NCBI RefSeq assembly: GCF_900104145.1
Contig: NZ_FNLB01000006.1
Span: forward strand, 765,001 to 829,000
DNA: 64,000 nucleotides
Direction of reading: 5' to 3'
Source of the DNA: Pseudovibrio sp. Tun.PSC04-5.I4
GTDB taxonomy: Bacteria; Pseudomonadota; Alphaproteobacteria; Rhizobiales; Stappiaceae
This document shows, piece after piece, positions 26,502 through 34,363 of this stretch. The notes below the pieces were generated by a model, which had not been told where the DNA came from, did not search any database, and was given only the letters and a program-made list of their open reading frames with translations. Both the position numbers and the translations under genes were made by a program. How positions within the stretch are numbered: the stretch's first letter is position 1; each line of letters opens with the position of its first letter.

Positions 26502-26549
26502 AAATGCCCATATCCATCAATCCCTTGCCGTCCAAACAGATCGCACTGA

Positions 26550-26586
26550 ACTTATCCTGCAATTTTAGCGCGAGAAGGGGATAAGT
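26550..26586. promoter_or_regulatory. Spaced inverted repeat upstream of the GTA promoter
   Basis: ACTTATCC at 26550-26557 and GGATAAGT at 26579-26586 are perfect 8-base complements with centres 29 bases apart. A third GGATAA occurs at 26444-26449. The pair lies 40-75 bases before a TTGACA -35 box. Spacing near three helical turns would fit a dimeric or cooperative regulator. No regulator is identified. Confidence 0.4.
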
Positions 26587-26625
26587 GTCCATTCTCAATT
26601 TGGCCAAATAACTAGGAATATAATC

Positions 26626-26654
26626 TTGACATCGCACCGCTGATCAGGTAGGTT
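26626..26654 (+). promoter_or_regulatory. Candidate sigma-70 type promoter before the GTA cluster
   Basis: A perfect TTGACA at 26626-26631 is followed after 17 bases by TAGGTT at 26649-26654, a weak -10. Transcription would start near 26661, giving a leader of about 140 bases before gp1. Confidence 0.5.
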
Positions 26655-26745
26655 TTAGGCATGCTAGAGAAAGTGTAAGTGACACCGCAATCGCAATGTT
26701 GCGTAGCTGGATCGATCTCTGGCCTTTATATATTTAGCGAATTCG

Positions 26746-26779
26746 CAAGCTGCCTCTGTTTCAAAGGGCGGCTTTTTTT
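26746..26779 (+). terminator. Intrinsic terminator in the leader just before GTA gp1
   Basis: AAGCTGCC pairs with GGCGGCTT (one G-T wobble) across a loop of about 12 bases, followed by seven T. It ends only 24 bases before the gp1 start codon. No complete gene lies between it and the candidate promoter, so it either ends a short RNA of about 120 nt or acts as an attenuator for the GTA genes. Confidence 0.75.
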
Positions 26780-26802
26780 GTGCCTGATGGATGGAGGTGC
26801 AG

Positions 26803-27339
26803 ATGCCCTCAGAACCAAAACATCAAACCCCAACCGAGCCGGTATCAGATGAGCCAGCCCAGCTTGGTCAACGTCACCGTGTTTCTGCCGAGGTTTGGCA
26901 AACAGTGCGCCGCATGGTGGAAGACGACGCAATCTCCATTGCAGATATCGCCCGCAAAACCGGTCTGCCGGAAACCACAATCACCAGTAAAGTGAGGCGG
27001 GAAGGGTGGCTGCGAAAATGGCAGGTGGCACAAGAATTGGCAGGAGCGGAACCGGAAGAACGCAGGCGTTTGATCGCTCGGCTCTACAAAGCATTTGAGA
27101 AACAAGTCACGGCATTAGAAACCCGCTTGAAAGACCTGACAGGGAACCGGGAGAGTGCCGCAAACGAGATGGATGTCGCCGCCAAAGCAATCACCAGCCT
27201 CGCCAAGACGCTGGATATGCTCATTGACCTACAGGATGCACACGGTGTGAACGAGCAGAAGGAGGGAAGCGATGATGAACTGCGACAACAGCTTTCGCGC
27301 AAAATTGCAAGCTTGTGTGGCGCAGGGCAAACTTCCTGA
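26803..27339 (+). CDS. GTA gp1, small terminase-like protein with helix-turn-helix
   Basis: 178 residues. The start is set at the ATG at 26803, with GGAGGT 4 bases upstream; the ATG at 26791 lies inside that site. About residues 44-69 form a clear helix-turn-helix (ISIADIARKTGLPETTITSKVRREGW cut here into helices 44-55 and 58-69). A coiled or helical region follows (residues about 85-150). Position in front of the large terminase identifies it as the gp1/TerS equivalent. The published R. capsulatus TerS was reported to lack a specific DNA-binding domain, so the visible HTH is of interest. Its 3' end overlaps gp2 by 68 bases. Confidence 0.75.
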   Translation: MPSEPKHQTPTEPVSDEPAQLGQRHRVSAEVWQTVRRMVEDDAISIADIARKTGLPETTITSKVRREGWLRKWQVAQELAGAEPEERRRLIARLYKAFEKQVTALETRLKDLTGNRESAANEMDVAAKAITSLAKTLDMLIDLQDAHGVNEQKEGSDDELRQQLSRKIASLCGAGQTS

Positions 27340-28603
27340 TTTTGTTGCTGCTCTTACCTCCGATGAGTTGAGATATTTGCAATATAATTGGCACCTGTTT
27401 TCCCATGCTCATCAGCTCCCGCCAGCAGGCAACTGGCTCACATGGGTACTGATGGGCGGACGTGGGTGCGGCAAAACCAGAGCAGGTGCAGAGTGGGTGC
27501 GCGGCAAAGTATCCGGTGAGCATTGGGCAGGCCCCAAAGCTGGCAATGTCGCGCTGATCGGCCAGACCTATGCAGATGTGCGAGAGGTGATGATTGAGGG
27601 TGTCTCCGGTTTGCTATCAGTCCATCCGCCAAATCAGAAACCTCAATGGAACTCCTCACGCCGCCGGTTGGAGTGGCCCAACGGAGCGGTTGCCAGGGCG
27701 TTTTCCTCAGAGGATCCAGAGGCATTGCGCGGCCCCCAATTTGACGCCGCCTGGTGCGATGAAGCAGGCAAGTGGAGCAACGCAACTGAAACCTTCGATA
27801 TGCTGCAATTCGGGTTACGGCTAGGCACGCAACCGCAACAGCTGGTCACGACAACACCCAAGCCAACGCCGCTTATCAAGGCGCTGATAGCAGGAGAAAA
27901 CACCGTCATCACTAAGGCCGCAACCAAAGCCAATGCCGCTTTCCTGGCGGAGGGGTTTTTAAAACAGATGGCGACCCGGTACGGCGGCACACGGCTCGGC
28001 CGACAGGAGCTGGATGGCGAGCTGATTGAGGACCGCGAGGATGCCTTGTTTGCCCGTAAATGGTTTGAGGCCGGACGCGTAAAACACCTGCCGGAGCTGC
28101 AACGCATTGTGGTTGCTATAGACCCCCCAGCCACATCCGGTAAGCGGGCCGATGCCTGCGGGATTGTTGCAACGGGAATAACGGAGACAGGGGACCTCTA
28201 CGTGCTGCGCGATAGAACAGCACAAGGTCTGCGTCCCTCAGTTTGGGCGCAGCGGGCACTGTCGCTTTACCATGAACTGAGTGCAGATTGCCTTCTCGCT
28301 GAGGTTAATCAAGGCGGCGAAATGGTGCGTGAAGTCATCGCTGGATGTGATGACAGTGTGCCGGTTAAATCCGTCCATGCAACCCATAGCAAACGCCGCA
28401 GAGCAGAGCCGGTTGCTTTGTTATATGAGCAAGGCCGCGTCCATCATTGCGGAGTGTTTCCCGAACTGGAAGACGAACTCGCCGACTTTGGAGTGGATGG
28501 CTTGAGCAACGGTAAATCACCGGACCGGCTGGATGCATTGGTCTGGTCCATTGCAGAGCTGACGTCTCGCAAAGCGGGCAAACCGCGCATGCGAACTCTC
28601 TGA
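27272..28603 (+). CDS. GTA gp2, large terminase subunit
   Basis: DNA-packaging motor and nuclease, 443 residues. The ATPase domain shows Walker A GGRGCGKTR at 62-70 and Walker B FDAAWCDEAG with D163 and E164. The motif TTTPKPTPL is the coupling motif. The C-terminal RNase H-like nuclease domain begins IVVAIDPPATSGKRADACG with its first catalytic Asp, and ends PDRLDALVWSI. It closely matches the GTA/phage terminase family. AAGGAGGG is 6 bases before the start, which lies inside gp1. All key residues appear intact, so packaging function is plausible. Confidence 0.94.
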   Translation: MMNCDNSFRAKLQACVAQGKLPDFVAALTSDELRYLQYNWHLFSHAHQLPPAGNWLTWVLMGGRGCGKTRAGAEWVRGKVSGEHWAGPKAGNVALIGQTYADVREVMIEGVSGLLSVHPPNQKPQWNSSRRRLEWPNGAVARAFSSEDPEALRGPQFDAAWCDEAGKWSNATETFDMLQFGLRLGTQPQQLVTTTPKPTPLIKALIAGENTVITKAATKANAAFLAEGFLKQMATRYGGTRLGRQELDGELIEDREDALFARKWFEAGRVKHLPELQRIVVAIDPPATSGKRADACGIVATGITETGDLYVLRDRTAQGLRPSVWAQRALSLYHELSADCLLAEVNQGGEMVREVIAGCDDSVPVKSVHATHSKRRRAEPVALLYEQGRVHHCGVFPELEDELADFGVDGLSNGKSPDRLDALVWSIAELTSRKAGKPRMRTL

Positions 28604-28708
28604 AATGCCAGTTTCAGAGCATAAAGCTAAGTCACCTTGGTGGGTTGCTCTGTACTCGAAATGGTATGATTCAAAACTTTAAGTTTAAGCGAAAAGGACT
28701 CTAATTAC

Positions 28709-29887
28709 ATGGGGTTACGCGGACTTCTAGACTCGATACTTTCGCCCGCTTCAGAGCAAAAAGCATCACGAACTCAATCTGTTGCTTCAATCCGATTTGG
28801 TGAAGGGGCCATCTGGACACCTCGAAACTACGCCTCCCTTATAGACCAAGGATATTTGCGAAATACGATCGCTTACCGGTGCGTACGGCTTATCTCAGAA
28901 GCATCTGCCAACGTGCGCCTCAACCTCAAAGTCGGAGATCGTGAGTTGGACACTCATCCGCTGCTGGACCTGATCGCAAGACCAGCTCCTATGCGCACTG
29001 GCCTGTCCTTGTTGGAGGAGGTTTACGGTTACTTGCTCGTAGCTGGCAATGCTTATTTGGAGGTTGTCTCTCTGCAAGGAGAACCGCACGAACTCCACGC
29101 TCTGCGACCCGACCGTATGAAGGTACTGGTGGATGAGGCGGGTTGGATTGAAGCCTACCAATACAAGGTGGCAGGGCGCGCTGTGGAGCTGCGAAAGGCG
29201 GAGGGCGATAAGCTTGAGCCGGTGCTGCACATCAAGCTCTTCAATCCGCTCAATGATCATTACGGCTTTGCTCCCCTTGAGGCGGCACAAGTGGCGCTCG
29301 ATATCCATAATGCGGCAGGTGAATGGAACAAGTCACTGCTGGACAATGCAGCCTGCCCAACCGGTGCTCTTATCTATGGGGCCGGGGATGCCATGAACAT
29401 GACGGACGACCAGTTCGACCGGCTCAAGGCGGAGCTGGAAAGCTCGTACCAAGGCGCAAAAAATGCAGGCCGTCCCATGCTGCTGGAAGGGGGACTGGAT
29501 TGGAAACAGATGGGCATGTCGCCGCGTGATATGGACTTCATTGAACTGAAGAACATGGCCGCGCGCGAGGTGGCTCTGGCCTTTGGTGTGCCGCCCATGT
29601 TGCTCGGCATTCCGGGCGATAACACCTACGCCAACTATCAGGAAGCCAACCGCGCCTTCTGGCGGCTAACGGTATTGCCATTGGTCGCCCGTGTCCTTTC
29701 CGAAATCTCCGGCTGGCTGTCTGCTGCCTATGGGGAGCCGTTGAAGCTGGAAGCAGATCTGGATGCCATTGAAGCGTTGGCGCACGAGCGTAAAGCGCTG
29801 TGGGACAGAGTAACCGCTGCGGACTTCCTCTCGCGAGATGAAAAGCGGCTTGCTGTTGGCTACGGCGTGGAAGGTGCAGATGAGTGA
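28709..29887 (+). CDS. GTA gp3, portal protein (HK97 family)
   Basis: 392-residue protein that forms the dodecameric portal at the head vertex. The N-terminal PRNYASLIDQGYLRNTIAYRCVRLISEASANV, FNPLNDHYGFAPLEAA, and the conserved C-terminal block LAFGVPPMLLGIPGDNTYANYQEANRAFWRLTVLPL are those of HK97-type portals. A 105-base gap separates it from gp2. The ribosome site AAGGA is about 12 bases from the ATG, a little long. gp3.5 starts inside its last codons. Confidence 0.93.
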   Translation: MGLRGLLDSILSPASEQKASRTQSVASIRFGEGAIWTPRNYASLIDQGYLRNTIAYRCVRLISEASANVRLNLKVGDRELDTHPLLDLIARPAPMRTGLSLLEEVYGYLLVAGNAYLEVVSLQGEPHELHALRPDRMKVLVDEAGWIEAYQYKVAGRAVELRKAEGDKLEPVLHIKLFNPLNDHYGFAPLEAAQVALDIHNAAGEWNKSLLDNAACPTGALIYGAGDAMNMTDDQFDRLKAELESSYQGAKNAGRPMLLEGGLDWKQMGMSPRDMDFIELKNMAAREVALAFGVPPMLLGIPGDNTYANYQEANRAFWRLTVLPLVARVLSEISGWLSAAYGEPLKLEADLDAIEALAHERKALWDRVTAADFLSRDEKRLAVGYGVEGADE

Positions 29888-30068
29888 GCTACTGCTCCTG
29901 CTCAGTGAACAAGGCGATCTGGCGCATATGGTGCTGGGTGCATGGGCGGGCACCTCAACCTCACTGTTGGTGTGGGTGCTCAAACAGGTCATTCGCTTCA
30001 ATCGCCGCTTTGAGGAATTCATGGCGGAGCTGGAAAAACTCAACCAAATGCTGCTTGCAGATACCTGA
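29880..30068 (+). CDS. GTA gp3.5-like small protein
   Basis: 62 residues starting at an ATG that overlaps the portal stop by 8 bases (longer in-frame starts lie inside the portal gene and are rejected). It has a hydrophobic stretch (MVLGAWAGTSTSLLVWVLKQV) and a charged helical end (RFEEFMAELEKLNQMLL). Small genes with this position and profile occur between portal and protease in GTA clusters and are annotated as head-formation proteins. Function here is unproven. Confidence 0.65.
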   Translation: MSELLLLLSEQGDLAHMVLGAWAGTSTSLLVWVLKQVIRFNRRFEEFMAELEKLNQMLLADT

Positions 30069-30156
30069 TGCCGTGCTCTTTTAACAGTTGAGGTTACGTC
30101 AAATACTAGGGAGTCTATGGCGTTCCCAACGCGCAAAAACGTGGGCGAGAACTACC

Positions 30157-30330
30157 ATGAAAACAGAACACAACCGAGCGCCACTGGCAAAGGAAAGGGC
30201 CGAACCGCAACCACCTGCACAAACCTTTGCCAACTTCACACAAGCCATTGCGGGGCTTCTGGCTCAGCGCCGCACACACCAACCACCACCAGAAAAACAA
30301 AACGGGATGTGGAGCAGGGAATCGCAATAA
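30157..30330 (+). CDS. Possible small protein between gp3.5 and the protease
   Basis: 57-residue frame beginning MKTEHNRAPLAKERAEPQP, with a helical centre (TFANFTQAIAGLLAQR) and a Pro/Gln-rich tail. A GGGCGAG lies about 8 bases before the ATG. Its TAA stop sits on the ribosome site of the protease gene, consistent with translational coupling. No family is recognised. A different reading frame on the same strand is also open here, so I hold this at low confidence. Confidence 0.35.
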   Translation: MKTEHNRAPLAKERAEPQPPAQTFANFTQAIAGLLAQRRTHQPPPEKQNGMWSRESQ

Positions 30331-30344
30331 GGGAGGCGGACAAT

Positions 30345-30770
30345 TTGAACACAGAACACCCCATTGCCATAGAAGGGTATGCCAGCCGGTTTGAACTTTC
30401 CGATCAGGGGGGAGATGTCATGCGGCGTGGTGCATTTCAAAACTCGCTGCACGGGCGCAATCTGTCGGATGTCAAAATGCTCTGGCAACATGATCCAACA
30501 GTCCCAATCGGCAAATGGCTGCATATTCAGGAGGACAGCGTCGGCCTGTTTGTAAAAGGGGTGCTGTATCCGGGCATCTTGCAAGGGCAACAAGCCATCG
30601 CCATGGTGCGGGCTGGCATATTGGATGGCCTGTCCATCGGCTTTAAAACCCGCAAGGCTAGGCGAGATAATAGAACGGGCCGCCGCGATGTACTGGCAGT
30701 CGATCTCTGGGAGATCTCACTGGTCACATTCCCGCTGTTGTCATCAGCGCGTTTGTCGGTCGTCGCCTGA
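30345..30770 (+). CDS. GTA gp4, HK97-type prohead protease
   Basis: Cleaves the capsid protein during head maturation. The catalytic pattern is visible: H49 in LWQHDPTVPIGKW, S97 in GLSIGF and E123 in LWEISLVTF. I place the start at a TTG at 30345, preceded at 8 bases by AAGGGAGG, giving 141 residues that begin right at the conserved HPIAIEGYASRF block. The frame is open further upstream to 30117, but that extension is rich in Thr, Gly and Lys and shows no protease sequence. A TTG start behind so strong a site is unusual and could limit expression. Confidence 0.85.
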   Translation: MNTEHPIAIEGYASRFELSDQGGDVMRRGAFQNSLHGRNLSDVKMLWQHDPTVPIGKWLHIQEDSVGLFVKGVLYPGILQGQQAIAMVRAGILDGLSIGFKTRKARRDNRTGRRDVLAVDLWEISLVTFPLLSSARLSVVA

Positions 30771-30857
30771 ATCTCAAACAACTGAACGTTAATTGCGTGT
30801 GGCGTCATCCAGATGCCGCAGAGCGCACTCATGTGCTAGCGAAGGGAATAAAATCCT

Positions 30858-32195
30858 ATGAAATCCGCATGTAATCCGACCTTGGAAACCAAGGACTTTG
30901 CACGGGAGGCCGCCAACAAAGCAGCTCCTCTTGCCAATACCGGCCATGTCACAGGGCAACTCACCGCCTATTCCGCTGTGCCAGCCAGTGCCGCCAGTTT
31001 TGAACAGCTGGGCAATGCGTACACAGAATACACGCAGACCAATGATGCGCGGCTGGAGGAGTTGGAGCAAAAATCCAGCGCAGATACGCTTTTGGATGAA
31101 AAACTGGCGCGGCTGGATGAGATTATTGATGGGCAACTGCGCCGGATCAATGAGGTTCAACTCAAATCACAGCGCTTGCCTCGTTCTGCGCCGGAAACTG
31201 GCCATAGCCAAACGGTTGAGGGCGAACATAAAACCGCCTTTGACACGTATATGCGCGAAGGCCGAGAAACGCAGCTCAAAGCCTTGGAACAAAAGGCAAT
31301 GTCCGCTGGCTTGTCCGCAGATGGCGGTTATCTGCTGCCGGAGCAACTGGAAACAGACATTCTGCGCCGTCTCACATCTTTGTCTCCCATCCGATCCATT
31401 GCCGCAATCCGCAAGATTTCCGGTCCGTCTTATCGCCGCCCTGTCGTCAAAACCAACCCAACGGCGGATTGGGAAGGCGAAACAGACAGCAGAGCGGAAA
31501 CACCCGGCATGAAGTTTGAAATGCGGGAGGTGAAGATATTCGAGCTCGCCGCCATGCCTGCGGTCACCCAAACCCTGCTGGACGATGCCGCCGTCAATAT
31601 GGGCGAGATTTTGGCAGAGGAGGTAGAGACTGCCTTTGCAGAGAAGGAGTCCAGCGCTTTCCTCAATGGCAATGGCACATCCGAACCTCTAGGACTGCTC
31701 AAAGGCACCGTTCATGGAACACTGGATGATACAGGCGTTTCCATTGGTTCCATAAAGACCGGCGCAGCTGGTGCGTTTGCCTCCTCCAACGGAGGGGATG
31801 TTCTCATCTCACTGATCTACGGGGTGAAAACGGCAGCCCGCCGCAATGCGCGTTTCCTCCTCAACCGCAGAACCCAAGCGGCTCTGCGTAAGCTGAAAGA
31901 CGGACAGGGCAATTACCTGTGGCAGCCACCAGTCACCGCAGGCGCTGACCCAAGCTTGATGGGTTTTCCGGTCACAGAGGCAGAACACATGCCGGATATG
32001 ACGGCAGGCTCTAACCCCTACGCCATCGCTTTTGGTGATTTCCATCGTGGTTACATGGTGGTGGACCGGGTCGGCATCTCAGTGCTGCGAGATCCGTATA
32101 CCAGCAAGCCCAACGTGCTGTTTTACATCACCAAACGCGTGGGCGGCGGCATCATGGATTATGACGCCTACAAGCTGATCAACTTCAGCGCCTAA
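30858..32195 (+). CDS. GTA gp5, major capsid protein (HK97 family)
   Basis: 445-residue HK97-fold capsid protein. The first 120 residues include a coiled-coil delta region (LEELEQKSSADTLLDEKLARLDEIID) that the gp4 protease should remove. The mature part contains GGYLLPEQLETDILRRL, a typical start of the HK97 fold, then SALNGNGT-type sequence (SSAFLNGNGTSEPLGLL) and IYGVKTAARRNARFLLNRRT, and ends RVGGGIMDYDAYKLINFSA. Residues look intact. It follows gp4 after 87 bases. Confidence 0.94.
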   Translation: MKSACNPTLETKDFAREAANKAAPLANTGHVTGQLTAYSAVPASAASFEQLGNAYTEYTQTNDARLEELEQKSSADTLLDEKLARLDEIIDGQLRRINEVQLKSQRLPRSAPETGHSQTVEGEHKTAFDTYMREGRETQLKALEQKAMSAGLSADGGYLLPEQLETDILRRLTSLSPIRSIAAIRKISGPSYRRPVVKTNPTADWEGETDSRAETPGMKFEMREVKIFELAAMPAVTQTLLDDAAVNMGEILAEEVETAFAEKESSAFLNGNGTSEPLGLLKGTVHGTLDDTGVSIGSIKTGAAGAFASSNGGDVLISLIYGVKTAARRNARFLLNRRTQAALRKLKDGQGNYLWQPPVTAGADPSLMGFPVTEAEHMPDMTAGSNPYAIAFGDFHRGYMVVDRVGISVLRDPYTSKPNVLFYITKRVGGGIMDYDAYKLINFSA

Positions 32196-32234
32196 CCATT
32201 ATCACTCTGAAATTTTGAAGAAGGAGGGGCCGCC

Positions 32235-32807
32235 GTGACGGCTATACTCACAGTGCCACCGGCTCTGGAGCCGGTTTCGCTTGCTCAGGCGCACGCGCAA
32301 TTGCGGGTCTCGCACACCCATGAGGATGACCTGGTCACACGGTTGATCAAGTCGGCTCGGGAGCATGTGGAGACCATCACACGGCGGGCTCTCATTCATC
32401 AGGAATGGCGGGTGCTGCTGGATACCGCACCAGCTGACAGGCTTATACGGCTGCCCGTTGCCCCTGTGGCAGAGGTGCTCCGGGTCTACGTGTATGACCG
32501 GGAAGGCAATCAACGGCTGTTATCGGCCTCAGATTACCAGACGGATCTGGCGGGTAACCCAGCACGCCTGCGGTTTAAGGCCGGAGCCATTGGATGTCTG
32601 CGAGATCTCAATGGCATCGAGGTTGACTTCAAAGCAGGGTACGGCGCGGGGGCGTCCGCCGTCCCCGCTGGCCTGCAAACCGCCATCCTGATGTTGATGG
32701 GCTTCTGGTACGAGCGCCGCACGATGCTGGAAGAAGACCGCCTGACTGGACTAATGCCCCACGGCTTTGAGGCAGCACTGTCCCCCTATAAGGTTTTGAA
32801 AATATGA
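32235..32807 (+). CDS. GTA gp6, head-tail adaptor
   Basis: 190 residues. The start is a GTG at 32235 with GGAGGGG six bases upstream. The N-terminal PVSLAQAHAQLRVSHTHEDDLVTRLIKSAREHVETITRRAL is the four-helix connector signature of gp6-like/DUF-type adaptors, and VDFKAGYGAGASAVPAGLQTAILMLMGFWYERR is the usual C-terminus. Joins the portal to the tail. ATGA overlap with gp7. Confidence 0.88.
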   Translation: MTAILTVPPALEPVSLAQAHAQLRVSHTHEDDLVTRLIKSAREHVETITRRALIHQEWRVLLDTAPADRLIRLPVAPVAEVLRVYVYDREGNQRLLSASDYQTDLAGNPARLRFKAGAIGCLRDLNGIEVDFKAGYGAGASAVPAGLQTAILMLMGFWYERRTMLEEDRLTGLMPHGFEAALSPYKVLKI

Positions 32808-33142
32808 GGGCGGCAGGCAGGTTGAATGAGCCACTGCTGCTGCTGCGTTCAGAACAGACCCAGGCAACAGATGGCACCATCACACGTTCATACCAACAGG
32901 TCGCCATGGTGTGGGGAGAGGTGAAATCCACGGCAGGTAGTGAGGCGCTCACAGCTGGGCGGCTCTCATCAAGTTATCCCCTAACCATCACCATTCGCCG
33001 CAGAACGGATGTGGAGGAAGGCTGGCGGGTGGAGCGCGACGATCAAAGCTTGCGGGTCAAAGCAGTTGAGCCAGCCGGGGTGTCTGCCGCCTTCATGCGG
33101 CTGAGTTGTGAGTTGGAGGAAGGCCGTGATGGGGGAGCTTGA
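32804..33142 (+). CDS. GTA gp7, head-tail joining protein
   Basis: 112 residues of the SPP1 gp16-like head-tail joining family: RLNEPLLLLRSEQTQATDGTITRSYQQVAMVWGEVKSTAGSE, then YPLTITIRRRTDVEEGWRVERDDQSLRVKAVEP. Starts on the ATGA overlap with gp6 and overlaps gp8 by 14 bases. Forms the stopper between connector and tail. Confidence 0.85.
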   Translation: MRAAGRLNEPLLLLRSEQTQATDGTITRSYQQVAMVWGEVKSTAGSEALTAGRLSSSYPLTITIRRRTDVEEGWRVERDDQSLRVKAVEPAGVSAAFMRLSCELEEGRDGGA

Positions 33143-33542
33143 CTACAGAAAAGCCTTGTTTCAAGCCATCCATGCCAAGACAGGACTGGCAGCTTATCTG
33201 GGGGATCCGTTGCGGGTGTTTGATGGTGTCCCGCGCGGCGCAAAATTACCCTACGCCACGTTAGAGGCTGTCTCAACCCAGTTGCTCACCGGGCATCTGG
33301 AGGAGGGCGGACGCATGAGCGGCTCCATTGGCATCTATTCCCGCCATCCAGATCGCTCCGAAATCCTCCAAGTTCTGCAAATACTCAGCGAGGTTCTGGA
33401 AGCTGGCGTATCGCCCGCCGCACCTCATGAAAGCGCAGGGCTCACCATGAGCGAAACCAGCTGCCGCCGCTTGCCAGATGGCCGCACTTGGTACGGGCGC
33501 ATCAAGTTCACAGTTCTGCTTGAAGAAAACCAAGCGGCATAA
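33129..33542 (+). CDS. GTA gp8, tail terminator (DUF3168)
   Basis: 137 residues with the DUF3168 pattern: LDYRKALFQAIHAKTGLAAYLGDPLRVFDGVPRGAKLPYATLE, then GSIGIYSRHPDRSEILQVLQILSEVL. The ATG at 33129 lies 8 bases after GGAGG; the GTG at 33126 is an alternative. It caps the growing tail tube in related particles. 16 bases separate it from gp9. Confidence 0.88.
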   Translation: MGELDYRKALFQAIHAKTGLAAYLGDPLRVFDGVPRGAKLPYATLEAVSTQLLTGHLEEGGRMSGSIGIYSRHPDRSEILQVLQILSEVLEAGVSPAAPHESAGLTMSETSCRRLPDGRTWYGRIKFTVLLEENQAA

Positions 33543-33558
33543 ACAGGAGGGACTACAC

Positions 33559-33975
33559 ATGGTCGCACAGGCGGGAAAAGATCTCCTGTTGAAGCTGGAT
33601 TATGCGGGCTCAGGCACGTTTGAAAGCGTTGCAGGCCTGCGCAGCAGGCGCTTGGCGCTCAACGCAAGCCCGGTTGATATCACTGATGCCCAAAGCGTAG
33701 GCCGCTGGCGGGAGCTGTTGGCAGGCGCTGCCACACGGCACGCCTCCCTGTCGGGCAGTGGCCTGTTCCGTAACAAAGCCTCCGCTGAAAAGGTGCGCAG
33801 CGCTTTCTTTGCCGGAGAGTTGAAAAACTGGCAACTCATCCTGCCCGGTTTCGGTACGTTGGAAGGCCCGTTCCACCTCTCGGCACTGGAGTATTCCGGC
33901 GACTATCGCTCTGAAGTCACCTTCGAGATTGCGCTGGAATCGGCAGGTCCTCTCACATTCACCCCAACCCCCTGA
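33559..33975 (+). CDS. GTA gp9, major tail tube protein
   Basis: 138 residues, start fixed by AGGAGGG eight bases upstream. AQAGKDLLLKLDYAGSGTFESVAGLRSRRLALNASPVDITDA and YSGDYRSEVTFEIALESAGPLTF match GTA/phage major tail proteins of the TP901-1 type. It should assemble into the short tail tube. Confidence 0.9.
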   Translation: MVAQAGKDLLLKLDYAGSGTFESVAGLRSRRLALNASPVDITDAQSVGRWRELLAGAATRHASLSGSGLFRNKASAEKVRSAFFAGELKNWQLILPGFGTLEGPFHLSALEYSGDYRSEVTFEIALESAGPLTFTPTP

Positions 33976-33985
33976 GGAATGCATT

Positions 33986-34363
33986 ATGGAAAGACCCTCA
34001 TACAGACGCGGTGCCAACGCACGGCGCGGAGAGATCATTGCCGAACTGGCCGGGAAACCGCAAATCCTCGTCCTCACACTGGGGGCACTCGCCGAGCTGG
34101 AAGACGCCTTTGCCTGCGAGAACCTGCAGGCGCTGACTGAGCGTTTCACCTCCGGCTCCCTGAGCGCAACAGACATCATCAAGGTGTTGGGCGCAGGTCT
34201 ACGCGGAGGTGGTCTACTCGTTGAAAATGAGGAGGTCGCCGGGATGCCGTGTGAAGGCGGTATTCCAGTCTTGGCAAGGCTGGCGGGAGAGCTGCTGGTC
34301 GCAACCTTTGCCCCGGAAACCAAACCAACAGCAGATCAGGGCGAGCACCACCCGCGCCCGTAA
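33986..34363 (+). CDS. GTA gp10, tail assembly chaperone-like
   Basis: 125 residues matching the GTA gp10 family (gene transfer agent family protein): ARRGEIIAELAGKPQILVLTLGALAELEDAF and SATDIIKVLGAGLRGGG. The start is the ATG at 33986; upstream in-frame codons lie in gp9. The last 20 residues are Pro/His-rich (KPTADQGEHHPRP). The TAA stop is followed at once by the frame of the small tail chaperone (gp10.1), which lies in the -1 frame and has no start codon of its own. Confidence 0.88.
   Translation: MERPSYRRGANARRGEIIAELAGKPQILVLTLGALAELEDAFACENLQALTERFTSGSLSATDIIKVLGAGLRGGGLLVENEEVAGMPCEGGIPVLARLAGELLVATFAPETKPTADQGEHHPRP

Noticed and set aside
26661..26779. Possible tRNA or tmRNA in the GTA leader
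   Set aside because: No cloverleaf could be folded by eye and no standard T-arm sequence; a short RNA or attenuator fits better.
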